Source: Neocallimastix lanati (nom. inval.) (taxonomy: Eukaryota; Neocallimastigomycota; Neocallimastigomycetes; Neocallimastigales; Neocallimastigaceae). Taken from it: a stretch of 62,000 nucleotides of DNA. The stretch covers positions 600,001 through 662,000 of the forward strand of contig JACVTC010000033.1 of the NCBI GenBank assembly GCA_016946835.1, given 5' to 3'. The translations under genes and the position numbers were made by a program. Below, piece by piece: positions 31,217 to 45,693 of the stretch. Positions within the stretch are counted from its first letter, which is position 1. Each line of letters begins with the position of its first letter. Under the pieces are notes generated by a model. The model searched no databases. It was not told the origin of the DNA and saw only the letters and a list, made by a program, of their open reading frames with translations.

Positions 31217-31680
31217 TTAAAAAAAATAAAAATACATTTTAATTTTGAAATCTTATTTTTATTCAAATATTTACAAATTTATTATTTTATATACCGTCTT
31301 CTGAATCTTCTGAAGGAAGTTCTAAAGAAACTGGAAATTGAATATCTTTTAAATTATTATATTTAATATTATTATATTTAATATTAGTATTATTAAATAT
31401 TAAATATTAAATATTATAGATCCAATAAAAATATCTATATATATTTAATATATTTAATATTTATTGTATAAAAATTATATAATTATCTATAAAAATTTAC
31501 TATCATCAGGTAATTTATCTTCCATCCATTCATTATCAACAATTGTAATTAAGATTCTTGAACCATGTACTCTTTGAGAATAATTACTATCAGACTATAA
31601 ATTTATAAAATAAATTGAATGTTAACATTTTTATTGAATTATAAAAAATATCATTTATAATTTAATTAATTACAAACCAT
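31099..31680 (-). CDS. apc13: anaphase-promoting complex subunit APC13
   Basis: Small subunit that stabilises the TPR-subunit arm of the APC/C ubiquitin ligase (family knowledge). Four exons: 31680-31678 (only the ATG), 31594-31501, 31345-31295 and 31160-31099, 69 residues against 74 in human. The family core is clear: GSRILITIVDNEWMEDKLP, then IQFPVSLELPSEDSED, then NKWLDLNLED. These align with the human pattern RILDLIDD.W..DKLP...I.L.ELPEPE and KW.DL.L. Exon 2 is preceded in frame by TAG, which is the splice acceptor, so a separate start exon is required. The ATG at 31680 with donor GTTTGT fits; that donor is the least certain part. It is divergent to SF3B1 across 555 bp. Confidence 0.88.
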
Positions 31681-32235
31681 ATTTTTTTATTATTTAATTT
31701 TATTTATTTATTAAGTATATACTAATTTATGTCAATTAAATAGTTTTAATATTTTTATACAAATAATGTCATTCCTTTTAAATAATTTAATAAGGTTTAT
31801 AAATGAAATTTTAATTTTAGAAATTTGAAATTGATAAACCTAATAATTAATAAACCTTTCTACTTTCAAGAAAAAAAAAAAAAATGAAGTATAAATATAA
31901 CTGAAACTTTTTTAGTTTTAAAAATTTTTAAAAACTTATATATTTCAATATATATTATAATTAATTATAATATATATATTAAAATATATATTATATTAAT
32001 TATTTAATTGGATAAATTATATTATTAATATTTATTAATTGTTCAAAATTCTTTTTTCATTTTTTGCATTTTTATTAACATATATATAATTAAAAGAATT
32101 TAAAAATTCATTTTATATATACCATTGTTTTTTTATTTAAATTTGTAAAATATATATTGTTAATAAAATAAACAATACTATTTGATAATAATTAATACAA
32201 AAAGTTATAGATAATAATCCATAAACACACAAAAA
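31681..32235. promoter_or_regulatory. shared APC13/SF3B1 upstream region
   Basis: About 555 bp between two divergent start codons, so it probably carries both promoters. It is AT-rich with ATATAT blocks near 31950-32000. I see no recognisable factor site; the function is inferred from position only. Confidence 0.4.
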
Positions 32236-32319
32236 ATGGATCAAGGTAAAAATGCGTTTTATTTTATTTTTTTTTTTTTAGTTAGATAATTTGAAAATAA
32301 TAAAAGTTATTATTTTATT

Positions 32320-32354
<35 letters not shown>

Positions 32355-35300
32355 TTCATTTATTTTATTATATATATATATATATATATTACAGAAAATT
32401 TAATTTATAATTGATATATAAAGTAAATATTAAGTTGTTGTCAAATATTATATAATATATAATAAGGTTTCATTCTTTATCTTGGAGTAGTATTAAAATC
32501 AATTATAACACATACTATAATACAATAATACAGTAATAAATTTATTGCTGATACATAATAATATTGCTTTAAATTTAATTTCAAAATTTCAAATCGATAT
32601 TGATATTTAGTTTTACATTCCAGTTTTTTTTATTATTCTTATTATTTTTATTTTATTTTATTTATTATTTTTTTTTTATTTTTTTTTATTTTTTTTTTTT
32701 TTTTTATTTTTATAATACTAACAAATTGTTAATCTTTATTATATAAATTTAATATCTTTAATTATATTATGGAAAAAATAATTATAATTAACAATTTAAA
32801 AGATATTGATGATGAAATTAAGAAATTACAAAAAGAAAGACAAAATGCTAAGGCGTCTTTGGTAGGTTCAGTTAGTTACGATACAGATTTATATGAAACA
32901 GAAGATAAATATGCAGGATATGATACAGAATTAAAAGATGAAGAAGAAGATGAAACACAAAATGAAATAGCAAGACCAAAATTACGGTCTTTTACAGCAC
33001 CAACTGAAATATTGAAAGAAATTCAAGACCAAGATGATGATGTAGATCCAATGGCAGAAATGCGCCCTTCAAGAAAAATAGCTGATAGAGAAGATGAATA
33101 TCATGCTAGAAGATTTAATAGAATTATATCACCAGAACGTGTAGATGCTTTTTCAGAAAATAATAATACAGAAAATGCTCGTAGTTATTCTGATGTTATG
33201 AAAGAAGCAGAACTTGAAAGAGAACAACAAAGAATTATGAAATCTATTGCAGAAAAAAAAAAGAAAGCAGAAACTACTGGAAAAGCTACAATTAGTACAG
33301 AAACACCACAGTTAGAAACTAAGAAAGTAAAAAAAAGAAGATGGGATATGACAAGTACTGACACTTCAGAACCTGTTAAAACTGAAAAGAAATCTGAATG
33401 GGATGAAGAAGTTCGTCCAGTAACAAAAACCAGAAGTCGTTGGGACGAAACACCAAAACCTGAAGAAACTCCAAGAAAAAGAAGTCGTTGGGATGATACC
33501 GGAAGTACACCTGTCTCAACTTCAAGTGCTTGGGATGCAACTCCAAAGGTTTCATCAGGTTCTGTTGCAGAAACACCTAAGCGTAGAAGTCGTTGGGATG
33601 AGACACCAGTTAATGTAAATAGTAGTCAATTTGCTGCAACTCCAGTTGGAAATATGGGTTTAGTAACGCCAACACCAAATCAATTAGTACAACCAATGAC
33701 TCCTATGACTCCAGAAGCTATGAATGCCATGAGATGGGAAAAAGAAATTGATTATAGAAATCGTCCACTTTCTGATGAAGAATTGGATAGTATGCTTCCA
33801 ACTACTGGTTATAAAATTTTAGAACCACCAGCTAATTATGCTCCAATTCGTACACCAGCAAGAAAATTGACAGCCACACCAACACCAATGGGTGCTGGAG
33901 GCTTTATGATGATGGAAGAAAATAGTCAAATGTATGATATTCCACCAGAAATTCCAGGAGTTGGTAATTTGTCATTCTTTAAACCAGAAGATATGCAACA
34001 TTTCGGAAAATTATTAGAAAATAAAGATGATAGTACATTATCAGTGGATGAATTAAAAGAAAGAAAGATTATGAGATTATTACTTAAAATTAAGAATGGT
34101 ACTCCACCAATGAGAAAAGCAGCCCTTCGTCAAATTACTGATAAGGCTAGAGATTTTGGTGCAGGTCCGCTTTTCAATCTTATTTTACCATTATTAATGT
34201 CACCAACTTTAGAAGATCAAGAACGTCACTTATTAGTTAAAGTTATTGATAGAATTCTTTATAAGTTAGATGATTTAGTTAGACCTTATGTTCATAAAAT
34301 TCTTGTCGTTATTGAACCATTACTTATTGATGAAGATTATTATGCTCGTGTAGAAGGTCGTGAAATCATTAGTAATCTGAGTAAAGCAGCTGGTCTTGCT
34401 ACTATGATTTCTACTATGCGTCCAGATATTGATCACGTTGATGAATATGTTCGTAATACTACAGCTCGTGCTTTTTCTGTTGTAGCATCCGCACTTGGTA
34501 TTCCAGTATTATTACCATTTTTAAAGGCAGTCTGTCGTAGTAAAAAATCATGGCAAGCATGTCATACTGGTATTAAAATTGTTCAACAAATTGCAATTCT
34601 TATGGGTTGTGCTGTATTACCTCATTTAAAGAATTTAGTAGAAGCTATTGCGCATGGTTTAGAAGATGAACAACAAAAGGTAAGAACTATTACAGCTTTA
34701 GCATTGTCTGCTTTAGCAGAAGCCGCAGCCCCATATGGTATTGAATCATTCTATATTATTTTAAAACCTCTTTGGAAGGGTATTGAAACCCATCGTGGTA
34801 AAGGTTTGGCTGCATTCTTAAAAGCATGTGGTTATATTATTCCTCTTATGAATGCTGAAGGAGCTAATTATTTCACAAATCAATTAATGGATACCTTAAT
34901 TCGTGAATTCCAATCTCCAGATGAAGAAATGAAAAAAATTGTTTTAAAGGTTGTTAAACAATGTGCTGCAACTGAAGGTGTTACACCTGATTATATTAAA
35001 ACTAAAATTTTACCTAGCTTCTTTAAACATTTCTGGGTCCGTCGTATGGCTTTAGATAGACGTAACTATAAGCAGTTAGTCGAAACCACTGTAGAATTAG
35101 CTAATAAAGTTGGTGTTTCTGAAATTTTATTAAGAATTGTTGAAGATTTGAAGGATGAATCTGAACCATATCGTAAAATGGTTATGGAAACTATTGAAAA
35201 AATTGTCAGTATGTTAGGTTCATCAGATATTGATGATCGTCTGGAAGAAGTTTTAATTGATGGTATTTTATATGCATTCCAAGAACAAACTATTGAAGAT

Positions 35301-36510
35301 ATTGTAATGCTAAATGGTTTTGGTACTGTTGTCAACTCATTAGGTATTAGAGTTCAAGCATATTTACCACAGATTTGTTCTACTATTCTTTGGCGTTTAA
35401 ATAATAAATCCGCCAAGGTTAGACAACAAGCCGCAGATTTAATTTCAAGAATTGCAATTGTTATGAAGACTTGTGGAGAAGAAAAATTAATGGGTCACCT
35501 TGGTGTTGTACTTTATGAATATTTAGGTGAAGAATATCCAGAAGTATTAGGTTCTATTTTAGGTGCATTAAAGGCAATTGTTAATGTTGTAGGTATGAGT
35601 AGTATGACTCCACCAATTAAAGATTTATTACCAAGATTAACACCAATTTTAAAAAATAGACATGAAAAAGTCCAAGAAAATTGTATTGATTTAGTAGGTC
35701 GTATTGCTGATCGCGGAGCTGAATATGTAAGTCCACGTGAATGGATGCGTATCTGTTTTGAATTAATTGATCTATTAAAGACTCATAAAAAAGGTATTAG
35801 AAGAGCAGCTGTTAATACTTTTGGTTATATTGCTAAAGCAATTGGTCCACAAGATGTATTAGCTACTTTATTAAATAATTTAAAGGTACAAGAACGTCAA
35901 AATCGTGTTTGTACTACTGTAGCTATTGCTATTGTAGCTGAAACTTGTTCACCATTTACTGTTCTTCCAGCTTTAATGAATGAATATCGTGTTCCTGAAT
36001 TAAATGTTCAAAATGGTGTATTAAAATCTTTAAGTTTCTTATTCGAATATATTGGTGAAATGGGTAAAGATTATATTTATGCAATTACTCCATTATTAGA
36101 AGATGCTTTAATGGATCGTGATCTTGTTCACAGACAAACTGCATGTGCTACAGTTAAACGTAAGTTTTATATTATATTATTTGATTTTATTTTATAATAC
36201 TTTGTTTTATTTTATTTTATTTTATTTTATTTTATTTTAATATTATATTTAATAATAAATGTTATAAAAACTATCATTTTTTATATTAAAAAATTAAATG
36301 TTAACTCTTTTTTTATATATTTATTATATTTTTATTTATATTTATTATAAAAATAATATTTATTTATTTATTTATTTTTTTAATAGATGCTGCTCTTGGT
36401 GTTTATGGATTAGGTTGTGAAGATGCATTAGTTCATTTGTTAAATTATATATGGCCAAATATATTTGAAGTAAAATATCATTACAATATATAATATAATA
36501 ATTTTGTTTC

Positions 36511-36575
<65 letters not shown>

Positions 36576-36932
36576 TAAAATTATAACTATTTATTAATAA
36601 TTATACTAATTTTAATTTTATTTTTTATAAAATATATATATATATATTATATATTTAATATTTATATAATTTTATTATAGCAATCTCCACATGTAATTAA
36701 TGCTGTTATGGAAGCTATAGAGGGTTTACGTATTGGTTTAGGTCCTGCCACTATATTACAATATGTTCTTCAAGGTCTTTTCCACCCTGCTCGTAAAGTT
36801 AGAGAAATTTATTGGAAAATATTTAATAATTTATATATTGGTTCTCAAGATAATCTAATACCATATTATCCAAGAATAGACGATGACATAAATAATCATT
36901 ACCATAGATATGAATTGGATTTAGTAGTGTAG
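32236..36932 (+). CDS. SF3B1: splicing factor 3B subunit 1 (SF3B1/Hsh155)
   Basis: Large HEAT-repeat subunit of U2 snRNP that clamps the branch-site duplex (family knowledge). Model: exons 32236-32245, 32803-36159, 36387-36469 and 36681-36932, giving 1233 residues against about 1300 in human. The N-terminus has [13 protein letters not shown] and SPERVDAF; residues about 180-270 carry the RWD-type motifs ([20 protein letters not shown]) that bind U2AF-homology partners. [14 protein letters not shown] and [15 protein letters not shown] follow, then HEAT repeats to the end ([36 protein letters not shown]). The lysine of the human K700 hotspot context (EQQKVRT) is kept near residue 628. The start is the one doubt: exon 1 encodes MDQ and part of D; the alternative is the ATG at 32769 with no first intron. 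The downstream introns are certain, because unspliced reading ends at a stop at 36197. Confidence 0.96.
36512..36574. repeat. (TAA)n run in SF3B1 last intron
   Basis: About 20 TAA units in the intron between the last two SF3B1 exons; the same repeat class as in RPB5 intron 5. Confidence 0.9.
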
Positions 36933-36999
36933 AAATTATAAATTTATATAAATATATTTGTATATTTATTTATTAAAGCCTTTTTTTATAATCCACTAT

Positions 37000-37052
<53 letters not shown>

Positions 37053-37094
37053 ATTAATATATATATCAAACTCATATTATATAATATGTACATC

Positions 37095-37141
<47 letters not shown>

Positions 37142-37445
37142 TTATATAAATAAATAATAATAATAATAAAATATTATAAATATAATTTTTTATTATTCTA
37201 TATTATATTATATATTATATATTCTTATAAAACAAATAAATTATAAAAATAAATAAAAAAAAAAAAAAATTTTTATACATATATCAAATATATATATTAT
37301 ATTATATAATATGAACTTTACTTGTATATATGCTAATAAAACAAATAAATTTTTAAAAAATTTTTTTTTTAGTAGAAAATAATAAAAAGTATTTTTAATA
37401 TCATATCATTATTTAATTAAAAATAATAATAAAATGAAAAAATAG
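36933..37445. other. 3' flank of SF3B1
   Basis: Low-complexity DNA with an A run at about 37021-37050 and TTA/TAA runs near 37100-37165. No gene is seen. Confidence 0.55.
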
Positions 37446-38020
37446 GTAAACTTTATATTTTTATTTGTGCTATTCTTGGCGGGCGGTCATTATATGAAAA
37501 AATTGAACTTAATGAAAGGGAACAAAGACAATTAGTTAATAATATTTTTAAACAAAGTTCAACTTCGTCGACTATTCCGTATTTTGTGGGGATTGCGGAG
37601 TTTCTAACAAACGTATTACCATTAATTTGTCGATCTTTTAGATTGATGATGAAATGGTATTCCGTTGAATCTATTAAATCTACTGTTGCTAAGAGCGTCT
37701 AAGTCGAAACGATAAGATATGAATTTTCACCTTCTGGTGAAGATCTGATACAGATTCGGTTGATAACACTAATACTTAAATTATTACTCGCAATAAAATG
37801 AACATGGTATTATCATCGATGAATGGGAAAAGTTAGAAACTATTGCTTCTAACGCTTTTTTATAATTATATAATATATAATATTTTCATTTCATGTATTT
37901 TATTTTTTATTTTTCATTTAAATCATGTAATTTTATTATTATTATAAATTAAATTAAGTTATTCTCTAAAATAAAATAAAATAAAATAAAATAAAAATAA
38001 AAAAAAAAAAAAAAAAAAAA
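37446..38020 (+). mobile_element. LINE 3' end, copy B (degenerate, A-rich tail)
   Basis: An open stretch from 37446 to a TAA near 37698 reads ILGGRSLYEKIELNERERQR, then LVNNIFKQSS, IPYFVGIAEF and STVAKSV. It is collinear with copy A at 22166-22462 (LGG...YE.....R..R..INNIF, YFVGL, VKSV). Homology continues past the stop: both share CTGATACAGATTCG, then GGT/AGTTATCATC(G/A)ATGAAT, and further on TTTCATGTAT. The copy ends in AAAAT repeats and a 20-base A run. It is shorter at the 5' end and lacks the zinc-knuckle part. It lies between the convergent SF3B1 and MOT1 genes. Confidence 0.65.
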
Positions 38021-38685
38021 TTTATATTTTTACTTAAATATTCTTTAATTTAATCAATTTTATTACATTTATTATTATATATTATTATTATTATTTTTTA
38101 ACATTTATTTATTTAATAATATTAATTTAAATTTATTTATTTAGTATTTATTATTATTATTATTATTTTTTTTTTTATTTTTTATTTTTTATTTTATTTA
38201 TTTAATTATATTTGATTTATTAGTAATTATGATGAAAATGATAATGATAATAATATATAAAAAAGGAAAAAAAAAACTTTTTTAAAAATTAAAATTAAAA
38301 TAAAAATAAAAAAAAATAAAATAAAATAAAATAAAAAAATAAAAATAAAAATAATTTAATAATAATTATAATAAATTTTAAAAAATGGACAAAAATGAAA
38401 AAATTCTCTGATTGTATTAATACATTATATAATATATAATAAATAATAAGTAATAATAATAAAAAAAAAAAAAAAAATAAAAAAAAAAAAATAAAATAAA
38501 ATAAAATAAAATAAATAATAAATAAATATATAAATAAAAGAATATAATTATTATTATTATTAATTATTAAATTTATATTTTTATAAAATATATATATATA
38601 TTTATATTATATATAATGATGATGATTGTATATAAATAAATTAATACTCTTTAATTATATATTTTTATTTGTTGGTTGGAGGTTC

Positions 38686-38725
<40 letters not shown>

Positions 38726-38747
38726 CTATATAATATTTATAATTTTA
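38021..38747. other. 3' flank of MOT1
   Basis: AT-rich filler with AAAAT pentamer runs (38270-38360 and 38460-38520) and a poly-T run at about 38687-38725 directly downstream of the MOT1 stop. No gene is seen. Confidence 0.55.
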
Positions 38748-41700
38748 TTATTTCAATTTTCCCAAGAAATCATCCAAATTAAATTCTTCTTCATATTGTT
38801 TTTCATCCCATAAGCCTTCCAAATCTTCCAATACTTCTTTAACTGAAGCCTTTTTATTTGGATCAATTGTTTTTTCATTACTCGATGAACCACGATCCGG
38901 TGATAATGTAAAGAGATCCAAGATTTGTTCTGAATCCATAGAACTTAAGCTAGAGTTATCTTGATTAACTACAGATGAAGCAATATTTAATTTGAATTTT
39001 TGAAGACCCATAATCTTTTCTTCGAGAGTGCCACGGGTAATCAAACGATAAACATTAACAACACATTTTTGACCAATACGATGAGCACGATCCATAGCTT
39101 GTAAATCTTTCATTGGATTCCAGTCATGTTCAACAAAAATAACAGTATCTGCACCAGTTAAATTCAAACCTAAACCACCTACATGGGTAGTTAATAATAA
39201 ACAATCAATACTTGGATCTTTATTAAAGTTTGTAACAATTTCTTGACGTTTATTAGAATCAACAGAACCATCTAATCGATAATAAGTAACAGATGGCATC
39301 CATTTTTTAAATAAATCATTTTCAATAATATCGAGCATTGGTTTTAACTGACAGAAAATTAAAGCTCTATGTTGAGATACTGTAACTGTTTGTTCATTGG
39401 TATTTTCAATTCCAATACCACAATCTAAAAGTAATTGCCTTAAAGCCATTAATTTTGGAGCATTTCTTATATCGTTTAATGGAATATTTTGTTCCTTTAA
39501 TTTTTGATTAACTTCATTATATTTTGGATGAGATGGATTTAAAACTAATACAGGATGATTACATAATTTTCTTAAATATTGAAGGGCTTGGAAAATATGA
39601 GATGCTGGACCTTTAGAATTCTTTGATTTAGATTTCTGAGTTGATCTTTCTTGAATTTCATTGGATAATTCATTCTTGGTTTGACTCTTTGCAAAGTCTT
39701 CATATAAAATCTTTTGAATTTCACTAAGTTCACAATAATAATCTTGAATAATTTTTGGAGGTAAATCATTTAATACATCTTCCTTCATTCTTCTTAAAAG
39801 GAATGGCAATACTTGTCTGTGAAGGGCTTCTAACGCTAAAGCTCCATTTTCTTGTTCACGACTAGAACTCTTTGAATCTCTACTTGATAAAATTGGTTTT
39901 CCATATTTTTCATTAAATTGTCTTTCAGTACCCAAAAAACCTGGCATTAAGAAATCGAAAAGACTCCATAATTCTAAAACGTTATTTTGAATTGGTGTAC
40001 CAGATAAAATTAATCTATGCATGACATGTAATGACTTTACCGCTTTAGTTAACTTTGTTTTAGGATTTTTAATAATATGACCTTCATCTAAAATACAGAA
40101 GTTGTAATCAATTTTTCCTAATTCTTCGATATCATTTCTAAGTATATCATATGATATAATTACTACATCATACTTTTTTATTACACCTCTTAACCTACTA
40201 CGTTCTGAGGGACCTCCTTGATAAAGAATTGGACGAATATTATTTGTATATTGCTTTATTTCTTGGTACCAGTGACCGGTTAAAGTTGGTGGACAAACAA
40301 CAATAGAAGGATTAGGTTTAAATTCTGGCGAACCTGTTTCCTCATATTTCTTCTTTTGAGTAAAATGATTAATGGCTAATATACAAATAGATTGTAATGT
40401 TTTTCCAAGACCCATATCATCACAAAGAATACCATGCAAACCATATCTAGTTAAGAAAGCAAGCCAGTTAACACCTTCCTTTTGGTACTTTCTTAATTCA
40501 GCATTAATAACAACACCTTCAGGGAATTTAAAGTCATCAATTTGTTTATTACCAATTAATTGACTCATAAATTGACGTTCTTCTACTTTTTGCTTAACTA
40601 ATTCTTCATCTAATCCTTCAGAATCAGGAATACCAGATTCTAATGGCATTAATTTAATTAATGTTGCAAAAATATTAGTACTAATAAATCGAACGGATTC
40701 ATCCGGGTCACTCATTCTACCCAAAATTGGGATAATTAAAAATATAATATATGGTAAAATTTTAATTTCCATTTCAGTTACAACATGATAAATTGCTTCT
40801 ATAGAAGCTTGTCTACTAACAGGATTTTTTGTTTCACCTAACATAGGTAAAACACGTTGAATAAGACATTTCATAGTAGGAACAGTAACATACAATGCTA
40901 ATGATGCTAAACACTGAGCCGCCATATTACGAACAATAGAAAAGTTTGAACGTAATGTATTACAAATTGTCTCCAATTGTCCTGTAATGATGGTGTGAAT
41001 ATTTTTATCAACATGTGGAATAATTGTTTTTAAAATGTATAATGAATTAACAATTTTTTGAGCTTCAGAGACATTTTCAGTTAAATATTTATTAGTTTGT
41101 TCAATTTCCTCTGTATTTGAAAATATTTGAATTGAGTTAACAAGATTTTCCCAAATTTTTGGTATTTTATTAAATAATTCACTACCAAAAGCTTTACATA
41201 ATTCTTCTAATGCCATATTAGCACCTCTTCTAATAATAGATTTTGCAAGATTTTCAGCTTCATCATCATCTTCCTTCGTACTTTCATCAACTACTGACAA
41301 TGCTGCAGAATCAATATTAATCTTCTTTCTTTTATTATTATGAGAATTATGATTTTCTTCCAAAGGATTTTGCAGCATTTCCATTGTTATAATATCAGAA
41401 ACATTTTTCTCTTTTTCGATAATTCTTACTACTCTAGAATCACTACATAAGAATGTACAGAGATTTTTAACAATTTTTTCATTGGCATTAAGCATTCTTC
41501 CATTCTCAATATTCATACTAATAAGTTTACTAATACAACAAGCACTTCTCTTTTGATAAAATTCATTATGTTCTAATTTAATACTGTTCATCAAACTACG
41601 AATAATTGGGTTTAATTTATCTGGTAACCTTCCAAAACGAATAACAGCATCACTCATTGAAGCTAATATTTGAATATCAATGGATTGTTTACTATTTTCA

Positions 41701-44700
41701 TAATTAATAATTGAAAATTGAAGTTGCTCAATAAGGGGTTGTAATTGATTAAACTTATCTTTGAGAGCTTGATCTGTTTTGGAGCGTGCAGTATAAGATT
41801 GTGGAATCATTGAAACTAAATTAGGATATAATGTATTAGCAATATGAACAGCGGTTTCAAAATTAAAAATTTGTTGTTGTTCTTGGAATTGTTCAGTCAT
41901 ATTAGTATTATTTGGCAATGGTAAAAGTTTTGGAACCTCTTTCACACCAAGATCAATAAAACAATTTAATAAAAGCTGTGTATCGGTACGAAGTTTACTT
42001 AATGAATTAACTTGTTCACAGAATAAAATGTTCATACCATTAGCTGTACTTGCTTTAGTTAAAACTGTAATAAGAATATTCCATATTTCATTCGCTAATA
42101 TTGAACTTTCTACTAAAGGCAAGTTTTTATTATTAACAACATTATCTTTCTTTTTCAATTCAGAATCCCAAATAGCCCATTCTTCCAATATAATATTCAT
42201 ATAAGTTCTTTGATATGACCATATACTATTTTCATAATTTAAAAATATAGCTTTAACTAATTGACAAAGCTGATGTTGAGGGTTAAGAGAATCACCTCTG
42301 AAATTCATAAGTAAAATAGATAGTAAACGACCAAGTGCGATTGCAGAAATAATACGACCATAAATAATATCTTCAGTTTTTAAAATAGTTAAATCTTGTA
42401 AAATCATAGATCTATCTTGAGAGTTAATATTTAATTCATCCATAGATGAAACCATTGGAATTCCATTACCATTTCCATAACTACTACAATTTGTTGAATA
42501 AAAGAGCTTCCAATCTAATGGAGTACCTACTGGTGTTAATGTTAGAGAAAACCATGCAGTTAGCATAGGATAAACAGTACTAATAATTCTTTGATTTTCA
42601 ATATCATTCTTTTTTATACGCTTATTATCAAAATATTCAAGAATATGGGTCCAAGTATTTAGAGTTAATTCTAGAATTTGTTTATTTTCTTCAATTAAAA
42701 AGTTTTGGAAGACTAAACGCAAAAGTTCCAGACTAATCCAGCTTTCATCTTCTTCAAATCTATCATCCATACCAACATCTACTAATACATTTATACATTT
42801 TAAAGTTGCTATACGTACACTAATAACTGCATGACGGAAAAATGGGTATAATCTTGGAAATAAAGATTTTAAATTAATTTGATTATCTATTTTTATGATA
42901 TTTCTTATTTGATCTTTAATAACTAATTGGCTAAGTAAATCCATAACACTTCCTGTAGCTGAGGTTAAATCATCTAAATCTTCTAAACAATCCCATAAAT
43001 TTTTAACAATAGTATCATAAAGTTCTCTTGCTGGAATTTTTTCAACTAAAATATCACATATAGGTAATAATGTTGAAGATGATACTGCTCTTACATCATC
43101 ATTACTATCCTTTAAACTATTATTATTTTTTTTTAAAAAAAAAAATAAAAATACAAATGTAAATACAACAAGAAAAAAAAGTTATTAATATATATATAAA
43201 ATTATAATGATTATATTTATTACAGTAATATCAATATATTATAAGATAATTAAAATATAAAATGGATTAAAAATAAATAAATAAATAAAATAAAAACTAT
43301 TTATATTCATTATTTCAATTAAATGTTAATCTATATATTATTTATATAAATATATCTTAATACCCATCAATAATTGCATTATAAGCTCCTTCTTTATCAT
43401 GTGTAAGTAAAATATCGCTAACAAGATCTTTTCTAACTGCCATCCAATATTTTAAACCAATAAGTCCAGCATGACGAATTTCCCACTGACCAGTTGTTAT
43501 TTCATTCTTTTTAGAAAAATTAATTAAACTTAATAATCCATTATTAACCACTTTCAAACAAATATCTTTTGAGCACCATTGCATTACAACACCTAAAGTT
43601 TGAGCACAGGTTTCTCTTACAGGAACAACAACTTGATCACTAACATAATCAGCAAATCTATCTAATGCAAGAACACATAATAAACGAATACATAAATCTT
43701 CTAAAGCTTTTTTATGATTAATTTCATTTTGTGAACTAGTTTCACCAACAATTTTTCCAATACCAGAACCTTGAGTTTTTAAAATTTCACGAAGGCCAAT
43801 ACCTGCTCCATGACGAACTTCCCAAACTGGTGAAAATAAATCCATACAAAGTTGTTCACATAGTCCTTCGAATGGCCATTCATCTCCTGGATTGTAAACG
43901 CCACTATGGAATATTTTTTCAGTATTTTCTTTATGTTTTACAACGACTTTATTATTATCTGAATTTTCTGATTTTACTCCTGATTTATCTTCTTGATTAT
44001 TTTCTTTTTTAACTTTTGTTGAAGATGATACATCTGATGAATCAGCTGAATTAATTTTTCTTTTTCTTGAAGATGAAACAGCAATATCTACATTCCTTCC
44101 CCTTTTTGTTTTTTATTTTTAATTTTTTATTTTTTTTTTTAAAAAAATTGAAAATAAATTTATAAAAAAAAAAAAAGAAAATAAATAAAAAATAAAATAA
44201 TAATAATATAATATAATGTAATATAATATAATATAATATAATATAATATAATATAATATAATATAATATAATATAATATAATATAATATAATAAAATAAA
44301 TAGTTGAAATATAAATATGAATATAAAGTACAAATTGTATAAAATAAAATTAAATAGTAGAATATAAATATTATTAAGGTACAGATTGAATAAAATAAAA
44401 TAAAATAAAATAAAATAAAATAAATAGTAGAATATAAATATTATTAAAGTACAGATTGAATAAAATAAAATAAAATAAAATAAATAGTAGAATTTAAATA
44501 TTATTAAAGTATAGATTGAATAAAATAAAATAAAATAAAATAATATAATATAAAATAAAATAAAAAGTTGAAATATAAATATGAATATAAAGTACAAATT
44601 GTATAAAATAAAATAAAATAAATTAATAAATAAATTAAAATAAAATAAAAATAAATAAAAATAAATATTAATAATTATATTTAATTTAATTTTTGTTAAT

Positions 44701-45656
44701 AATTGATTTTTATTATAATATATAGAAATTATATTGTATAATTTATTGTAAAATATATGGTAAATATTAAAATTTTTTAAAAGTAATAAATATAATAATT
44801 TCACATATAATTACTTTTCTTTAGATTTATCTTTAGCAGCCATTCTTGCCCTTCTTTTTAATAAATTTCTTTCTCTTGGACTTAATTTTTTTAACGCTTC
44901 CTTATCTAATACAACTGGTTCAGCTTCTTCCATTTTAACATTTTTTACTCTAATAAAATTTTAATTTTAAATAAGTTAATATGACCTATTATTATTTAAT
45001 AATTAATAAATACTAACCCTTCACTTTTTATTTCGTTCTTAACAGTAACTGGACTTGTAATAATATCAGCATCAGAAATTAGATCAACTATTTTATTAAA
45101 ATATTAATAATTTAAATATATTATTTACTAAATTAAATTTATTAAATTAAAAATTAAATTTATACCATCCATAAATTGTGTTGCAATTCCAAGTCTTTTC
45201 TTTAGATCACGTTTTTGTAATGCAAGTCTTTCACGAGCATCTAAATCACCAAAATCAAATTCATAATCCTATAAATTTTAAATTGTTTAATTAATAAAAT
45301 AATTCTTCAATTCTATTTAATTTTATTCTTTAATATTATTCGTTATTATATTTTGTATCAATAACATTAAAAAATATATATATATACCTTTCCTGCATTT
45401 GCTAAGAGCAATGTACCATTTTTAATTACTGAATAAATATCAAAAGAATCAAATAATAATTTTGAATTTTCTTCTTGATCTTTTTTTTTTGGTGGTACTG
45501 GAGTTTGACCTGGCACTGGAGGTGGAGGATCCCATTGTGGTACATTCTTTGATATAGCTTCAATTGCTTGTCCAGCAGCCACACGAGTTTCCCAACTATT
45601 ACTATGTAAGTGTTTTAATACCTGAAAAATATCAAATTTACATTACAAATAAAGAA

Positions 45657-45693
<37 letters not shown>

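Noticed and set aside
35066-35335. 89-codon antisense frame in SF3B1
   Set aside because: It is a shadow of the strongly conserved sense exon.
44160-44804. 214-codon hydrophobic frame on the minus strand
   Set aside because: It lies within a MOT1 intron and is made of the pentamer run and minisatellite; the Phe/Leu/Ile/Tyr bias reflects T-rich DNA.
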